A stretch of DNA of 64,000 nucleotides from an uncultured Spirochaetota bacterium (GTDB lineage Bacteria > Spirochaetota > Spirochaetia > JAFGXN01), in NCBI GenBank assembly GCA_944390005.1, contig CALXOJ010000001.1, positions 310,588-374,587 on the forward strand, read 5' to 3'. Made by a program: the position numbers and the translations under genes. Every line of letters starts with the position of its first letter. Positions within the stretch are counted from its first letter, which is position 1. The notes beneath the pieces are model-generated. The model saw only the letters and a list, made by a program, of their open reading frames with translations. It ran no database searches and was not told where the DNA came from. This document shows, one piece after another, positions 26,475-33,919 of the stretch.

Positions 26475-28481
26475 TTATTGATTGTTTCGATTATTGGTGT
26501 TTAAAGAGTCCAGGGCCCGCGAACTGTCTTTCAGCCGTTCGTACATCGCCTCCATATTGCCGAATTGCCGTTTGTAATCGGCCTCTTTTTTTTCCATTCT
26601 GTCGTTAAAATTCGTAATATCTCTTTCTTGTTGGGCAATTTGACGATCGTAGGTCTGAATTTTCCCGTCTATGATTCCGCCTTGCTGCGAAAAAGAGGTC
26701 AGGTATTCATTCATCAAAAAAGCGATTCCGTTATCCGTAATGTAGTCGTTGTTGGTATCAAATCCGAAGATCTTTTGCAAATCGTTGATATTGTTTCTGA
26801 CCGCTTCGTCTAATTTTGTTTCGTCGATTTCAAGATAGCCGCGCATTCGCGATGCCGAATATCCGGAATAGGCGGATAAGTTGGAGCCGATACCGAGTTG
26901 AAAAAGCATTGAGATTTGATCAGGCGATTGAATGTCGTAACTGTTGTTGACAATCTGTTGTAAGCGGTTTTTCGTTTGAATCAACGTGACATCGCCTTGC
27001 AAAACGCCCAAAACTTTTTCTTTTTCTTCTCTTTCCGCCGGCTCAAGATAAGAAAGTTCATCAAGAACTTTTTCGTCTCTTGTCGAATAAATATTGATGT
27101 CTTCAATTAATTTATTATAGTTATAAGCGAATTCGATAATTTTATCTTTAACCGCTTCGGCGTTTGTTTCGACTTTTAAAGAGACAGGATTTGATGTAGG
27201 CGCGTTAAGTGTGAAGGTAATTTGATCGTTAACGTCTGCGATTTGATTGACAGGGCGGGTCAGTTTTATGCCGTCATATTCAAATATCGCATCGCGCGCC
27301 GTTTCAATGGCATTGGCGGAGCGTTGACTTGTTTCGTTTTTCGGAGCTTGAGAAACAGTGACTTCGCCGAGGATTAATGCAAATTGATCGGATTGGTTTT
27401 CTATGCGTAAACTCTTCGCGCTGCCGTTTAATTCGTCCAAGACCAGTGAAAGCTCTTCATTTGAGGTTGGTGATTTCGGCCAAGGAATGCGACGGTCTCC
27501 TTCGGGAGTTTCAACTGTCAAGAAAATGGATTCATCAGGAGAGACATTCGAAGAAACAGAATCCTGGTTAAAGTTTTCAGGGAGAAGAGAAACCTCATTG
27601 GTCAATGTTACATCTTCGAATGAAGCCGTTCCTATTATATTCATCTCAAACGGCTTTTTATTAGCCTGAAAAGCGGGTGTTTGGGAAAGATCGACGGTTT
27701 TAACCTTCAATGAAATCTGTTGTCCGTTTTCGGTATTTAACGGAATAGAGATTATTTCCTTCGGATTCACTAAACATGTATCCGGTGAGTGCGAAACTTG
27801 ATAAGGATTGGATTGAGTGAAGGCTGCAACGGAGACGGAATTCTTTTGCGTTTCCGTATTGCTGGTAGTTTGCGGAGAAATCCATCCGATCGACTCAGCT
27901 AACTGCTTTGCGTCTCCTTCAAATCTCAAAGCATTGGCGGCTCCAGTCAGCTTTGACTCCAATAAAATGACTTGTTCATCGGGTGTTGTCTGAACAATTT
28001 GAGCTCGTAAAAAATCGGGAGCGCGGCGATTCAGACCATCAACGAAGCTTTTCGGATTTCCACCGTTAAAAAAATAGGAAACGTTTTTATTTCCTGCCGC
28101 GAAAACATAATGCCCTGCCGGAATTTCGGTTTTTTTCGAAAGAGGGGAGGAGAGCAGTTTATCGGCCGCTGCTGTCTGAATGACCCTTACCGAATGTTCA
28201 GTGAGATCCGCATTGCGGACAGCCGTGGCCGTGACAGCATTATCGGACGACGAGACGATTCTTTCCGCAAAAGGATTGTCATAATTATACATTGACGCAC
28301 ATTGATTTGACAATGCGGAAATTCTTGTCCTCAGATTCTGCCAGACGGCTTTGTCTGTTTGCAATTCTTCAACACGGGATTCCATTGTTGTCAGAGGCAC
28401 TTTTTCGACTTTCATCAAATCCTCGACAATCTTATTGGTATTAAATCGAGACGTTACGCCCGGTATGTTGATGTCAGACAT
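26475..28481 (-). CDS. fliD: Flagellar filament cap protein FliD
   Basis: 668 residues. The N-terminal D0/D1 segment IPGVTSRFNTNKIVEDLMKVEKVPL is diagnostic; a large variable middle (about 80-410) follows, then the FliD C-terminal domain (ITFTLNAPTSNPVSLKV, NYNKLIEDINIYS) and a terminal coiled coil (IAQQERDITNFNDRMEKKEADYKRQFGN...). It caps the growing filament and folds flagellin. It starts 18 bp after flaG. The ordering flaG-fliD right behind flagellin is the common one. Confidence 0.93.
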   Translation of the reverse strand: MSDINIPGVTSRFNTNKIVEDLMKVEKVPLTTMESRVEELQTDKAVWQNLRTRISALSNQCASMYNYDNPFAERIVSSSDNAVTATAVRNADLTEHSVRVIQTAAADKLLSSPLSKKTEIPAGHYVFAAGNKNVSYFFNGGNPKSFVDGLNRRAPDFLRAQIVQTTPDEQVILLESKLTGAANALRFEGDAKQLAESIGWISPQTTSNTETQKNSVSVAAFTQSNPYQVSHSPDTCLVNPKEIISIPLNTENGQQISLKVKTVDLSQTPAFQANKKPFEMNIIGTASFEDVTLTNEVSLLPENFNQDSVSSNVSPDESIFLTVETPEGDRRIPWPKSPTSNEELSLVLDELNGSAKSLRIENQSDQFALILGEVTVSQAPKNETSQRSANAIETARDAIFEYDGIKLTRPVNQIADVNDQITFTLNAPTSNPVSLKVETNAEAVKDKIIEFAYNYNKLIEDINIYSTRDEKVLDELSYLEPAEREEKEKVLGVLQGDVTLIQTKNRLQQIVNNSYDIQSPDQISMLFQLGIGSNLSAYSGYSASRMRGYLEIDETKLDEAVRNNINDLQKIFGFDTNNDYITDNGIAFLMNEYLTSFSQQGGIIDGKIQTYDRQIAQQERDITNFNDRMEKKEADYKRQFGNMEAMYERLKDSSRALDSLNTNNRNNQ

Positions 28482-28499
28482 GCCGATATTATAACTTTT

Positions 28500-28871
28500 T
28501 TAAGCTTTTTGGTCTACAAAGACGCCCAAAATCCCCATGGCCTCTTTCATCTTTTTATGCAGTTTGACCAAAGCTTCAGGGGGGAGTTCTTTAATGATTT
28601 CATTTGTCTCCCGATCAATAATCCGTACAATGACTCGATTGGAGTCGGTATCGATAAAGAATTTGACTTTTCGATTCAAAGTATCGGAAATTTGAAGAAC
28701 TTCCTGCAGCATTTGAACGGATTCCGACGGTTTATCATCGCCCAATGCGTTTACAGGGGATATATTTTGTGCGGTGACATTAATATTTTGCGTCGTCGCT
28801 ATTTGTTCTCTGGTTGGTATAAAAGACTTGATGCTCTCTGATCCGTTAAAATTCATCGGTTTCACATCCAT
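28500..28871 (-). CDS. flaG: FlaG-family protein
   Basis: 123 residues. The FlaG signature is clear: LNRKVKFFIDTDSNRVIVRIIDRETNEIIKELPPEAL. FlaG proteins are filament-associated and limit filament length. AGGAGG lies 6-7 nt upstream of the ATG. It lies between flaB (terminator between them) and fliD, so part of the flaG-fliD expression probably comes from read-through of the 28899-28925 hairpin. Confidence 0.88.
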   Translation of the reverse strand: MDVKPMNFNGSESIKSFIPTREQIATTQNINVTAQNISPVNALGDDKPSESVQMLQEVLQISDTLNRKVKFFIDTDSNRVIVRIIDRETNEIIKELPPEALVKLHKKMKEAMGILGVFVDQKA

Positions 28872-28898
28872 GTTAACCTCCTATCCTTTAATAACAAA

Positions 28899-28925
28899 GA
28901 GAAGATTGTGCGCCGAAATCTTCTC
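28899..28925 (-). terminator. Weak terminator hairpin after the second flagellin
   Basis: A 9-bp stem GAGAAGATT/AATCTTCTC with a 9-nt loop; on the minus strand it is followed by TTTGTTATT. The T-run is poor, so partial termination is likely. Confidence 0.55.
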
Positions 28926-28956
28926 CACAAAAGATAAAATCCGGTAATCTCTTGTG

Positions 28957-29802
28957 TTAAAGGAGTTGTAAAATGTTTTGGGTCCTCAAATTAGCCTGTG
29001 AAAGCATAGCTGTTGTGCTGTTTGCCAAAATGGAGTTTTTGACATAATCGGTAATCTCCAATGCCATGTCCACATCCCGAATTCGAGATTCTGCGGCTTG
29101 CATGTTTTCCGCTGCCACTCCGATTCCTCTGGAAGTCTCTTCCAATCGGTTTTGGTATGCACCCAAATCAACCCGCTGTTTTGTAACTTTTTTTAGTGCG
29201 GCATCGACCGTTCCGATCAATTGGTTAGCTCCTTCGATCGAAGCTAAGCTTCCCAAATTCCCTTCTCCGTCAATCAATCCGAGTGCTGCGGAAGTCATGG
29301 TGCCGATATACACGCGTTCATTTTGATAAGCATTCGCTCCAAAATGAATTGCCATGACCCTCGGTGCCGTATCTGATTGAGCGAAATCGCCGAGTAACAA
29401 GTTCATTCCATTGAACTGCGCGTGACTCGCGATACGGTTCACCTCATCTATCAGCTGAGAAACTTCAACTTGCAACATAAGCCGATCTTCATCGCTGTAG
29501 ATTCCGTTTGCGGCTTGAACCGAAAGCTGCCGAATTCTTTGAAGAATGTTGGTCGTCTCTTCCAAATAACCTTCGGTTGCTTGTAAGAACGAAACACCAT
29601 CCAACGTATTTCGGTTTGCCTGATTCAATCCTCTGATTTGAGCTCGCATCTTTTCCGAAACAGCCAATCCCGACGGATCATCTCCGCCGCGTGTGATTCT
29701 CAATCCGGAACTGAGTTTTTCAATGTTTGATTGGATATTCGAATCGACTACCGATAACTGTCTGTTCGCATAAATGGAACTCATGTTATGGTTGATGATC
29801 AT
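28957..29802 (-). CDS. flaB: Flagellin (FlaB type), second copy
   Basis: 281 residues, the usual spirochaetal FlaB size (filament core protein without a big variable domain). N-terminal [35 protein letters not shown] and the C-terminal [20 protein letters not shown] and [11 protein letters not shown] are conserved. An AAGGAGG ribosome-binding site lies 6 nt from ATG. It is clearly paralogous to the flagellin at 29969, with divergence concentrated in the middle (about residues 135-185). Its promoter match to sigma-28 is poorer. Confidence 0.95.
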   Translation of the reverse strand: MIINHNMSSIYANRQLSVVDSNIQSNIEKLSSGLRITRGGDDPSGLAVSEKMRAQIRGLNQANRNTLDGVSFLQATEGYLEETTNILQRIRQLSVQAANGIYSDEDRLMLQVEVSQLIDEVNRIASHAQFNGMNLLLGDFAQSDTAPRVMAIHFGANAYQNERVYIGTMTSAALGLIDGEGNLGSLASIEGANQLIGTVDAALKKVTKQRVDLGAYQNRLEETSRGIGVAAENMQAAESRIRDVDMALEITDYVKNSILANSTTAMLSQANLRTQNILQLL

Positions 29803-29840
29803 TTAACCCTCCTTGGCTTAAAATGAGCCTGCAAAATCTT

Positions 29841-29867
29841 ACAGTGGCGCACGACTGTCTTCATTTA
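29841..29867 (-). promoter_or_regulatory. Degenerate sigma-28-like promoter of the second flagellin
   Basis: Minus strand: TAAA (29864-29867), exactly 15 nt, then GCCACTGT (29841-29848), against the consensus TAAA-N15-GCCGATAA. Only GCC and parts of the -10 match. Confidence 0.35.
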
Positions 29868-29870
29868 CAG

Positions 29871-29902
29871 TTATCCGATTTTTTAACCAAAAAATCGGAT
29901 AA
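29871..29902. repeat. Perfect 14-bp inverted repeat between the flagellin genes
   Basis: TTATCCGATTTTTT (29871-29884), a 4-nt loop AACC, then AAAAAATCGGATAA (29889-29902). As RNA it makes a strong hairpin on either strand, but it has no adjoining T-run on the minus strand. It sits just upstream of the -35 box at 29864-29867. Confidence 0.7.
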
Positions 29903-29930
29903 GCAGGAAGGATGTTGTTTAAGAACAAAA

Positions 29931-29956
29931 GCGAAGCCCCGAAAACCGGGGCTCGC
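29931..29956 (-). terminator. Rho-independent terminator of the first flagellin
   Basis: Stem AGCCCCG/CGGGGCT extended by a GCG/CGC pair with a one-base bulge, loop AAAA region. On the minus strand it is followed by TTTTGTTCTT. It lies just after the flagellin stop at 29969. Confidence 0.85.
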
Positions 29957-29968
29957 TCATCAATCCGC

Positions 29969-30823
29969 TTAGCTCAACAGCTGAAGGACGGTTTGCGTCT
30001 TCATGTTGGCTTGAGCAAGCATGGCCGTTCCCGACTGCACTAAGATGCTGTTTTTCGTGTAATCGACCATTTCTTTTGCCATGTCGACGTCGCGAATGCG
30101 GGATTCGGCAGCCTGCAGATTTTCAGCCGCAACATCAATTCCGCGAACAGCATGCTCCATGCGGTTCTGGTATGCACCCAAGTCGGCGCGTTGTTTGTTG
30201 ACGAGTTTCAATGCAGAATCCATAATGCCGATCGTTTTGTTGGCATCTTCGATGGTTCGCAGAGAAACAATTTCGCCGCCTGTGCTGGCACCCAACGCTT
30301 CCGCAGTCATAGTGCCGATGTACAGTCTTTCTCTTTGATCCATGTTCGCACCGGTGTGAATCCACATAGACGCAGTCACCGTGTTCAGACCGGTTTCCCG
30401 AGCAAAACGTCCTGTCAACAGGTTCATTCCGTTGAATTGTGCATGAGACGCAATTCTGTTGATTTCATCAACCAACTGAGAAACTTCAACCTGGATTTGC
30501 ATTCTGTCTTCATCGGTGTAAATACCGTTTGCAGCTTGGATAGAAAGCGTTCTGAGGCGGTGAAGGATGTCCTGAGTTTCTTGCAGGTAGCCTTCGGTGG
30601 CTTGGATGAAAGAGATACCGTTCGACACGTTTTGAGAAGCTTGATTTAAGCCGTAAATCTGCGCGCGCATTTTCTCGGAAACTGCCAATCCGGAAGCATC
30701 ATCGCCGGCGCGGTTGATTCGAAGACCGGAAGACAACTTCTCAATGTTCTTCGTGACGGAAGAGTTGGTAACTCCCAACGTGCGGTGTGCATACATTGCA
30801 CTAAGGTTGTGATTGATAATCAT
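29969..30823 (-). CDS. flaB: Flagellin (FlaB type), first and probably major copy
   Basis: 284 residues with canonical ends: [55 protein letters not shown] and a [11 protein letters not shown] tail. It is a FlaB core protein of the periplasmic flagella. The gene has the better sigma-28 promoter of the two, its own strong terminator and a structured leader of about 66 nt with CsrA-type sites; GGAGGA is the ribosome-binding site. Expected to be the major filament subunit (inference). Confidence 0.96.
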   Translation of the reverse strand: MIINHNLSAMYAHRTLGVTNSSVTKNIEKLSSGLRINRAGDDASGLAVSEKMRAQIYGLNQASQNVSNGISFIQATEGYLQETQDILHRLRTLSIQAANGIYTDEDRMQIQVEVSQLVDEINRIASHAQFNGMNLLTGRFARETGLNTVTASMWIHTGANMDQRERLYIGTMTAEALGASTGGEIVSLRTIEDANKTIGIMDSALKLVNKQRADLGAYQNRMEHAVRGIDVAAENLQAAESRIRDVDMAKEMVDYTKNSILVQSGTAMLAQANMKTQTVLQLLS

Positions 30824-30828
30824 ACTGT

Positions 30829-30860
30829 TCCTCCATGATTTTCTCTGGGCATCCTTGCCC
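30829..30860 (-). promoter_or_regulatory. Predicted dual CsrA-binding site in the flagellin mRNA leader
   Basis: Minus-strand RNA has a 5-bp hairpin GGGCA-AGGA-TGCCC (30847-30860) whose loop region matches the CsrA consensus CARGGAUG. A second GGA sits inside the Shine-Dalgarno GGAGGA (30829-30834), 20 nt away. CsrA dimers bridge two such sites, and csrA-fliW are in the same window. Confidence 0.6.
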
Positions 30861-30869
30861 GTTTTTTTT

Positions 30870-30888
30870 GTAAGAGACCTTCTCTTAC
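30870..30888 (-). other. 5'-end stem-loop of the flagellin leader
   Basis: GTAAGAGA/TCTCTTAC, an 8-bp perfect stem with a 3-nt loop, immediately after the predicted transcription start. Likely stabilises the mRNA 5' end. Confidence 0.6.
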
Positions 30889-30895
30889 GTTACAA

Positions 30896-30922
30896 TTATC
30901 GTCATCAACTATATTAGTTTTA
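30896..30922 (-). promoter_or_regulatory. Sigma-28 (FliA) promoter of the major flagellin
   Basis: Minus strand: TAAA (30919-30922), exactly 15 nt, then GACGATAA (30896-30903). This is 11 of 12 positions of TAAA-N15-GCCGATAA. Confidence 0.85.
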
Positions 30923-30962
30923 ACATATTTCTCTGAAAAAAGCAAAGATTTTTTTATAAAAA

Positions 30963-31133
30963 AATAAAAACCCGCTCTGTCGTTTTGAATGGAAGACTCT
31001 TGACTTTTCTGTCAAGTGGGTTGTCTGTTCTCAATTTCTGTTGTGCCTTTGGCGAACATCGGTTGAAAAAGCTGACATCCCGTTTGTTGTATTATCCCAA
31101 GAGAAATGCATCAATAAACACGAACAGAGCAGG
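30963..31133 (-). ncRNA. ssrS: 6S RNA (SsrS) candidate
   Basis: A 312-bp gap between zapA and flaB folds, on the minus strand, into one rod of about 170 nt. The closing stem pairs 31121-31133 with 30971-30982 (CCTGCTCTGT against GACAGAGCGGG), followed by TTTTTATTTT as terminator. A large central bubble carries a small 3' hairpin CTTGAC/GTCAAG (30999-31016). The apical arm pairs GGGATGTC with GACAACCC (31074-31081, 31018-31025) and continues to a GCC-AAA-GGC tip (31045-31053). Size, closed rod with a bulged centre, U-tract end and position directly after zapA all fit 6S RNA, which binds sigma-70 RNA polymerase as an open-promoter mimic. Ends are approximate. Confidence 0.75.
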
Positions 31134-31135
31134 CA

Positions 31136-31435
31136 TCATAAGCATTGATCTAAGCGGTCGATGAGGTCGGAAAGCTGTAAAGAAATTCGGTTTTCTCGTT
31201 CAGCTATCGGTTTAAGGTCGGCAGTTTTGGTAATCAGTTCGTCGGTAACAAAGAGACCGGCTATGAGCGCAGTTTTTAACGGATCCGTTACCCGCATTTT
31301 TTCTCCGACGGTATTCAGCATCTCCTTGTACTGTTTTACAACAGCACTGAGGTGATCTTTATCTTCTCCCGTGCGTAACCGCATTTTTGTATTGAGCAGG
31401 GTGATTTCAATGATATCTTTTTGAGAGGTATTCAT
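31136..31435 (-). CDS. zapA: Cell division protein ZapA
   Basis: 99 residues. N-terminal strand IEITLLNTKMRLRTGEDKDHL followed by a long C-terminal coiled coil (TALIAGLFVTDELITKT, ISLQLSDLIDRLDQ), as in ZapA, which cross-links FtsZ filaments. It starts 2 bp after the ZapB-like gene, and its stop lies within a few bases of the predicted 6S RNA start. Similarity is structural, so confidence is not maximal. Confidence 0.8.
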   Translation of the reverse strand: MNTSQKDIIEITLLNTKMRLRTGEDKDHLSAVVKQYKEMLNTVGEKMRVTDPLKTALIAGLFVTDELITKTADLKPIAERENRISLQLSDLIDRLDQCL

Positions 31436-31437
31436 CT

Positions 31438-31953
31438 TTAGTAAAAAATATCCATTCGGGAATAATCCGCTTCTTCTAAGGAAGAGGGATGTGATGACGT
31501 GGTTGTTGGAGACGGTTCGATCTTTGATTGACTTGAAATGGCGTCAGTTTCTTCATTCAATATGCCGACGTTGTCCGCCGATATCTTTTGCTGAACGATC
31601 TGAGTGATTTGTTCGCGCTCCTCCTCGGACGGAATGTCAACCTCTTCAAAATCGTCTATTGATTCAAAAAACGGATCGTATTCGGGCTGAGGAAGCGTTT
31701 CGTTTGAAAAATGGCTGAAGGCAATTTCTTCCGAATAAAACTTATCGTTATTTCGGCTGCTGTCAAATCGTTTAGAATCTTTGTCTCGAATGATGGCTTT
31801 TAACTGAGAAACCTCTGTCTGCAAACGATTCATTTGAGAGTGAGTCGAAAACAGATCATCTTTCAGCGATTTGTTTTCTTCTTTTAAAGAACGGATCAAT
31901 TGGATAGCGGCGTCGATCCGTTCTTTTAATTGAATCATCTGCGCATCAATCAT
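31438..31953 (-). CDS. Coiled-coil (ZapB-like) protein next to zapA
   Basis: 171 residues. Residues 1-60 are a leucine-rich coiled coil with a late Arg/Lys cluster (MIQLKERIDAAIQLIRSLKE, LKDDLFSTHSQMNRLQTEVS), as in ZapB. The remainder is acidic and apparently disordered (Glu/Asp/Ser/Thr/Pro-rich, DIPSEEEREQITQ in the middle). Together with ZapA it suggests a divisome pair, but the homology is not proven. It lies 3 bp after rplT and is read from the infC promoter. Confidence 0.55.
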   Translation of the reverse strand: MIDAQMIQLKERIDAAIQLIRSLKEENKSLKDDLFSTHSQMNRLQTEVSQLKAIIRDKDSKRFDSSRNNDKFYSEEIAFSHFSNETLPQPEYDPFFESIDDFEEVDIPSEEEREQITQIVQQKISADNVGILNEETDAISSQSKIEPSPTTTSSHPSSLEEADYSRMDIFY

Positions 31954-31956
31954 GAA

Positions 31957-32310
31957 TTAAAGTGCCTTTTTTGCGATTTCAACAACCGCCGCAAAGGCTT
32001 TTTCATCTTCGATAGCCATGTTGGACAGCGCCTTGCGGTTGAGCAAAACGTTCGCTTTTTTCAAGCCGTTCATGAAGCGGGAGTATGTGATGTCGTACGC
32101 TTTGCAGGCGGCGGAAATGCGGGCAATCCAAAGGGCGCGGAAATCGCCTTTTTTGTCTTTGCGGCCGATGTATGCATAAACGCCGGCACGACGGACGGCA
32201 TCTTTTGCAATCCGATTATTGCTTCCTCTGCGGCCGAAAAAGCCTTTTGCTTTTTTCAGTATTTTATTTCTTCGATCTTTTCTTTTAGTTCCGTCAACAG
32301 CTCTGGGCAT
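31957..32310 (-). CDS. rplT: 50S ribosomal protein L20
   Basis: 117 residues, canonical length. Opens PRAVDGTKRKDRRNKILKKA and contains GRRGSNNRIAKDAVRRAGVYAY and the RISAACKAYDITYSRFMNGL segment. Part of infC-rpmI-rplT, the almost universal order. Confidence 0.98.
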   Translation of the reverse strand: MPRAVDGTKRKDRRNKILKKAKGFFGRRGSNNRIAKDAVRRAGVYAYIGRKDKKGDFRALWIARISAACKAYDITYSRFMNGLKKANVLLNRKALSNMAIEDEKAFAAVVEIAKKAL

Positions 32311-32329
32311 AATTTACTCCTGATTCGAA

Positions 32330-32527
32330 TTATTGGTAGGGCAGTAAAACTTTCGCTTTACGCGTTTCTGCGGTGCTCAAGACGCCGGCGTGTCTGAGAT
32401 TGCGTTTGCGTTTTGTTGATTTTTTTGTCAAAATATGACGCAATCCCTGCTTTTTGTATTTGAGTTTTCCGTTAGCAGTGGCATGAAATCTTTTTGAGAA
32501 AGATTTCTTTGTTTTCATCTTAGGCAT
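32330..32527 (-). CDS. rpmI: 50S ribosomal protein L35
   Basis: 65 residues. [20 protein letters not shown] and [20 protein letters not shown] are the family pattern. Lies between infC (18 bp) and rplT. Confidence 0.97.
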   Translation of the reverse strand: MPKMKTKKSFSKRFHATANGKLKYKKQGLRHILTKKSTKRKRNLRHAGVLSTAETRKAKVLLPYQ

Positions 32528-32545
32528 ATCCTGTCTCTCCGTTTT

Positions 32546-33073
32546 TTATTTTTTATTTTTCGAACTCAAAATAATGGACATCATTTTTCCTTCCATTGAT
32601 GCAGGTTTGTCTAAATTAAATGCGACTTCCTGCTCGGTCAGGAGGTTGACGATGGTGTCCAAAACCTCTTTCCCCAGCTCCGGGTGAGCCAATTCCCGTC
32701 CCCGAAAGCGGATAGTGACCTTGACTTTCGATCCCTCATCCAAAAAACCTCGGATGTGTTTGGTTTTAAAATCCAGGTCGTGTTTATCAATCTTTGGCTG
32801 CATCCGGACTTCTTTCAAACGAACGACGGTTTGTTTTTTCTTTGATTCGCGTGAGCGTTTTTCCTGTTCATAACGGAATTTTCCGTAATCAACAATTCGG
32901 CAAACCGGAGGAACGCTGTTCGGTGCGATTTCAACCAAATCCAGACCTTGTTCTTCAGCTCTTCTCAGAGCTTCCGATGTGGGGAGGACGCCGCACTGGA
33001 CGCCTTCACTGTCAATCAGACGGACTTCGGGAACCCGAATCTGTCTGTTCGTTCTCAAATCTTTTGCTGCCAA
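32546..33073 (-). CDS. infC: Translation initiation factor IF-3
   Basis: 175 residues with the start at TTG 33073, after GGAATGGAG. A longer frame reaches upstream to 33334, but its extra residues are Lys-rich and low-complexity and have no counterpart in IF-3. An ATC codon directly before the TTG is an alternative start: infC often uses unusual AUU/AUC/AUA starts for autoregulation, and the AAAGG Shine-Dalgarno would lie at a good distance. Conserved IRVPEVRLIDSEG, LDLVEIAPN and PVCRIVDYGKFRYEQEK are present. It prevents premature subunit joining and proofreads start codons. Confidence 0.9.
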   Translation of the reverse strand: MAAKDLRTNRQIRVPEVRLIDSEGVQCGVLPTSEALRRAEEQGLDLVEIAPNSVPPVCRIVDYGKFRYEQEKRSRESKKKQTVVRLKEVRMQPKIDKHDLDFKTKHIRGFLDEGSKVKVTIRFRGRELAHPELGKEVLDTIVNLLTEQEVAFNLDKPASMEGKMMSIILSSKNKK

Positions 33074-33103
33074 GATAACTCCATTCCTTTGTGTATTGGT
33101 ATA

Positions 33104-33132
33104 TTTATATATAAAAAAAAAGTTCTTGTCTA
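33104..33132 (-). promoter_or_regulatory. infC-rpmI-rplT-zapA operon promoter
   Basis: Minus strand: TAGACA (33127-33132), 17-bp spacer, TATAAA (33104-33109). The divergent membrane-protein gene would start immediately outside the -35 box. Confidence 0.5.
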
Positions 33133-33133
33133 T

Positions 33134-33847
33134 ATGTTTATCGGGATTATTGATTTTTTTCTTGATTTTATGCAAACTGAGATCATGGGTTTGTTTATGT
33201 GTTTTTTTCCGCTCCTCTGGATGTTGATTCTCATTAATCGGTTTCGAATCGATTTTTCGCTTCGGGAGGCGCTGAGTGCCTGTTTTCGGGCGCTGTGGAT
33301 TTTTTTGCCGCTTTTTTTCGGAGTGTTTCTTCATCAGTCAAAAAATGTCGCTGAAATTTCGATCGGTAAGAGTTTGAATTTTTATACGCTGAATTTCGGT
33401 CTTCTGCCGTATGCGGCGATTTCGTTCTTATATATTGTAGTTTTTGTTCTTTTTTTACACCGACGCATTCCGTTTGTTTCCGGAATTTTGATCGGTTTGT
33501 TTCTTTTAACATTCATCGGAATTTTCAGATATTGTTACTTCCAGAATTTTCTGAATGTGTGGCAGGCGTTGGGGCAGCCGTTTCTTGACGTGATGATGAT
33601 GACGCTTGCGGCCGAGTTGTTTGCGGTTCGTTCGCCGAATAAAGAGGAGCGGAAGCGGGTTCCGGCAGCAGCAGCGGTATTGTTTATTTTGGCGGCGGTT
33701 GTGGGACCGCTTCTTGCTACGGCTGCCGAATACGGTTTCGGTTGGGCTGCCGTTGCGGCAGCGGTTTGCAGTTTTTTTGTTTTTCAATTTATCTGTTTTT
33801 TTAAACGTCCTTTCGAAAAATATAAATCTTCTCACATTTTATCTTAA
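33134..33847 (+). CDS. Multi-pass membrane protein of unknown function
   Basis: 237 residues from the first ATG in the frame (33134). No Shine-Dalgarno is seen there; ATG 33185 is an equally possible start. Six or seven hydrophobic segments are visible, including LLWMLILINRF, ALWIFLPLFFGVFL, ISFLYIVVFVLFL, GILIGLFLLTFIGIFRY and a long AAVLFILAAVVGPLLATAAE. The family is not recognised. It is divergent from infC; the frame continues into the infC region upstream, but that part is overlapped by infC and not likely used. Confidence 0.55.
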   Translation: MFIGIIDFFLDFMQTEIMGLFMCFFPLLWMLILINRFRIDFSLREALSACFRALWIFLPLFFGVFLHQSKNVAEISIGKSLNFYTLNFGLLPYAAISFLYIVVFVLFLHRRIPFVSGILIGLFLLTFIGIFRYCYFQNFLNVWQALGQPFLDVMMMTLAAELFAVRSPNKEERKRVPAAAAVLFILAAVVGPLLATAAEYGFGWAAVAAAVCSFFVFQFICFFKRPFEKYKSSHILS

Positions 33848-33919
33848 CTTTAAGTTTAATTTTCTACTTTCTCTGAATTTGAGGCATTCTGAAACTAAGG
33901 GTTGTTTTAAGGGGGAGGT

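Noticed and set aside
33077..33334. N-terminal extension of IF-3 up to 33334
   Set aside because: Lys-rich low-complexity stretch with no IF-3 homology; it would span the operon promoter.
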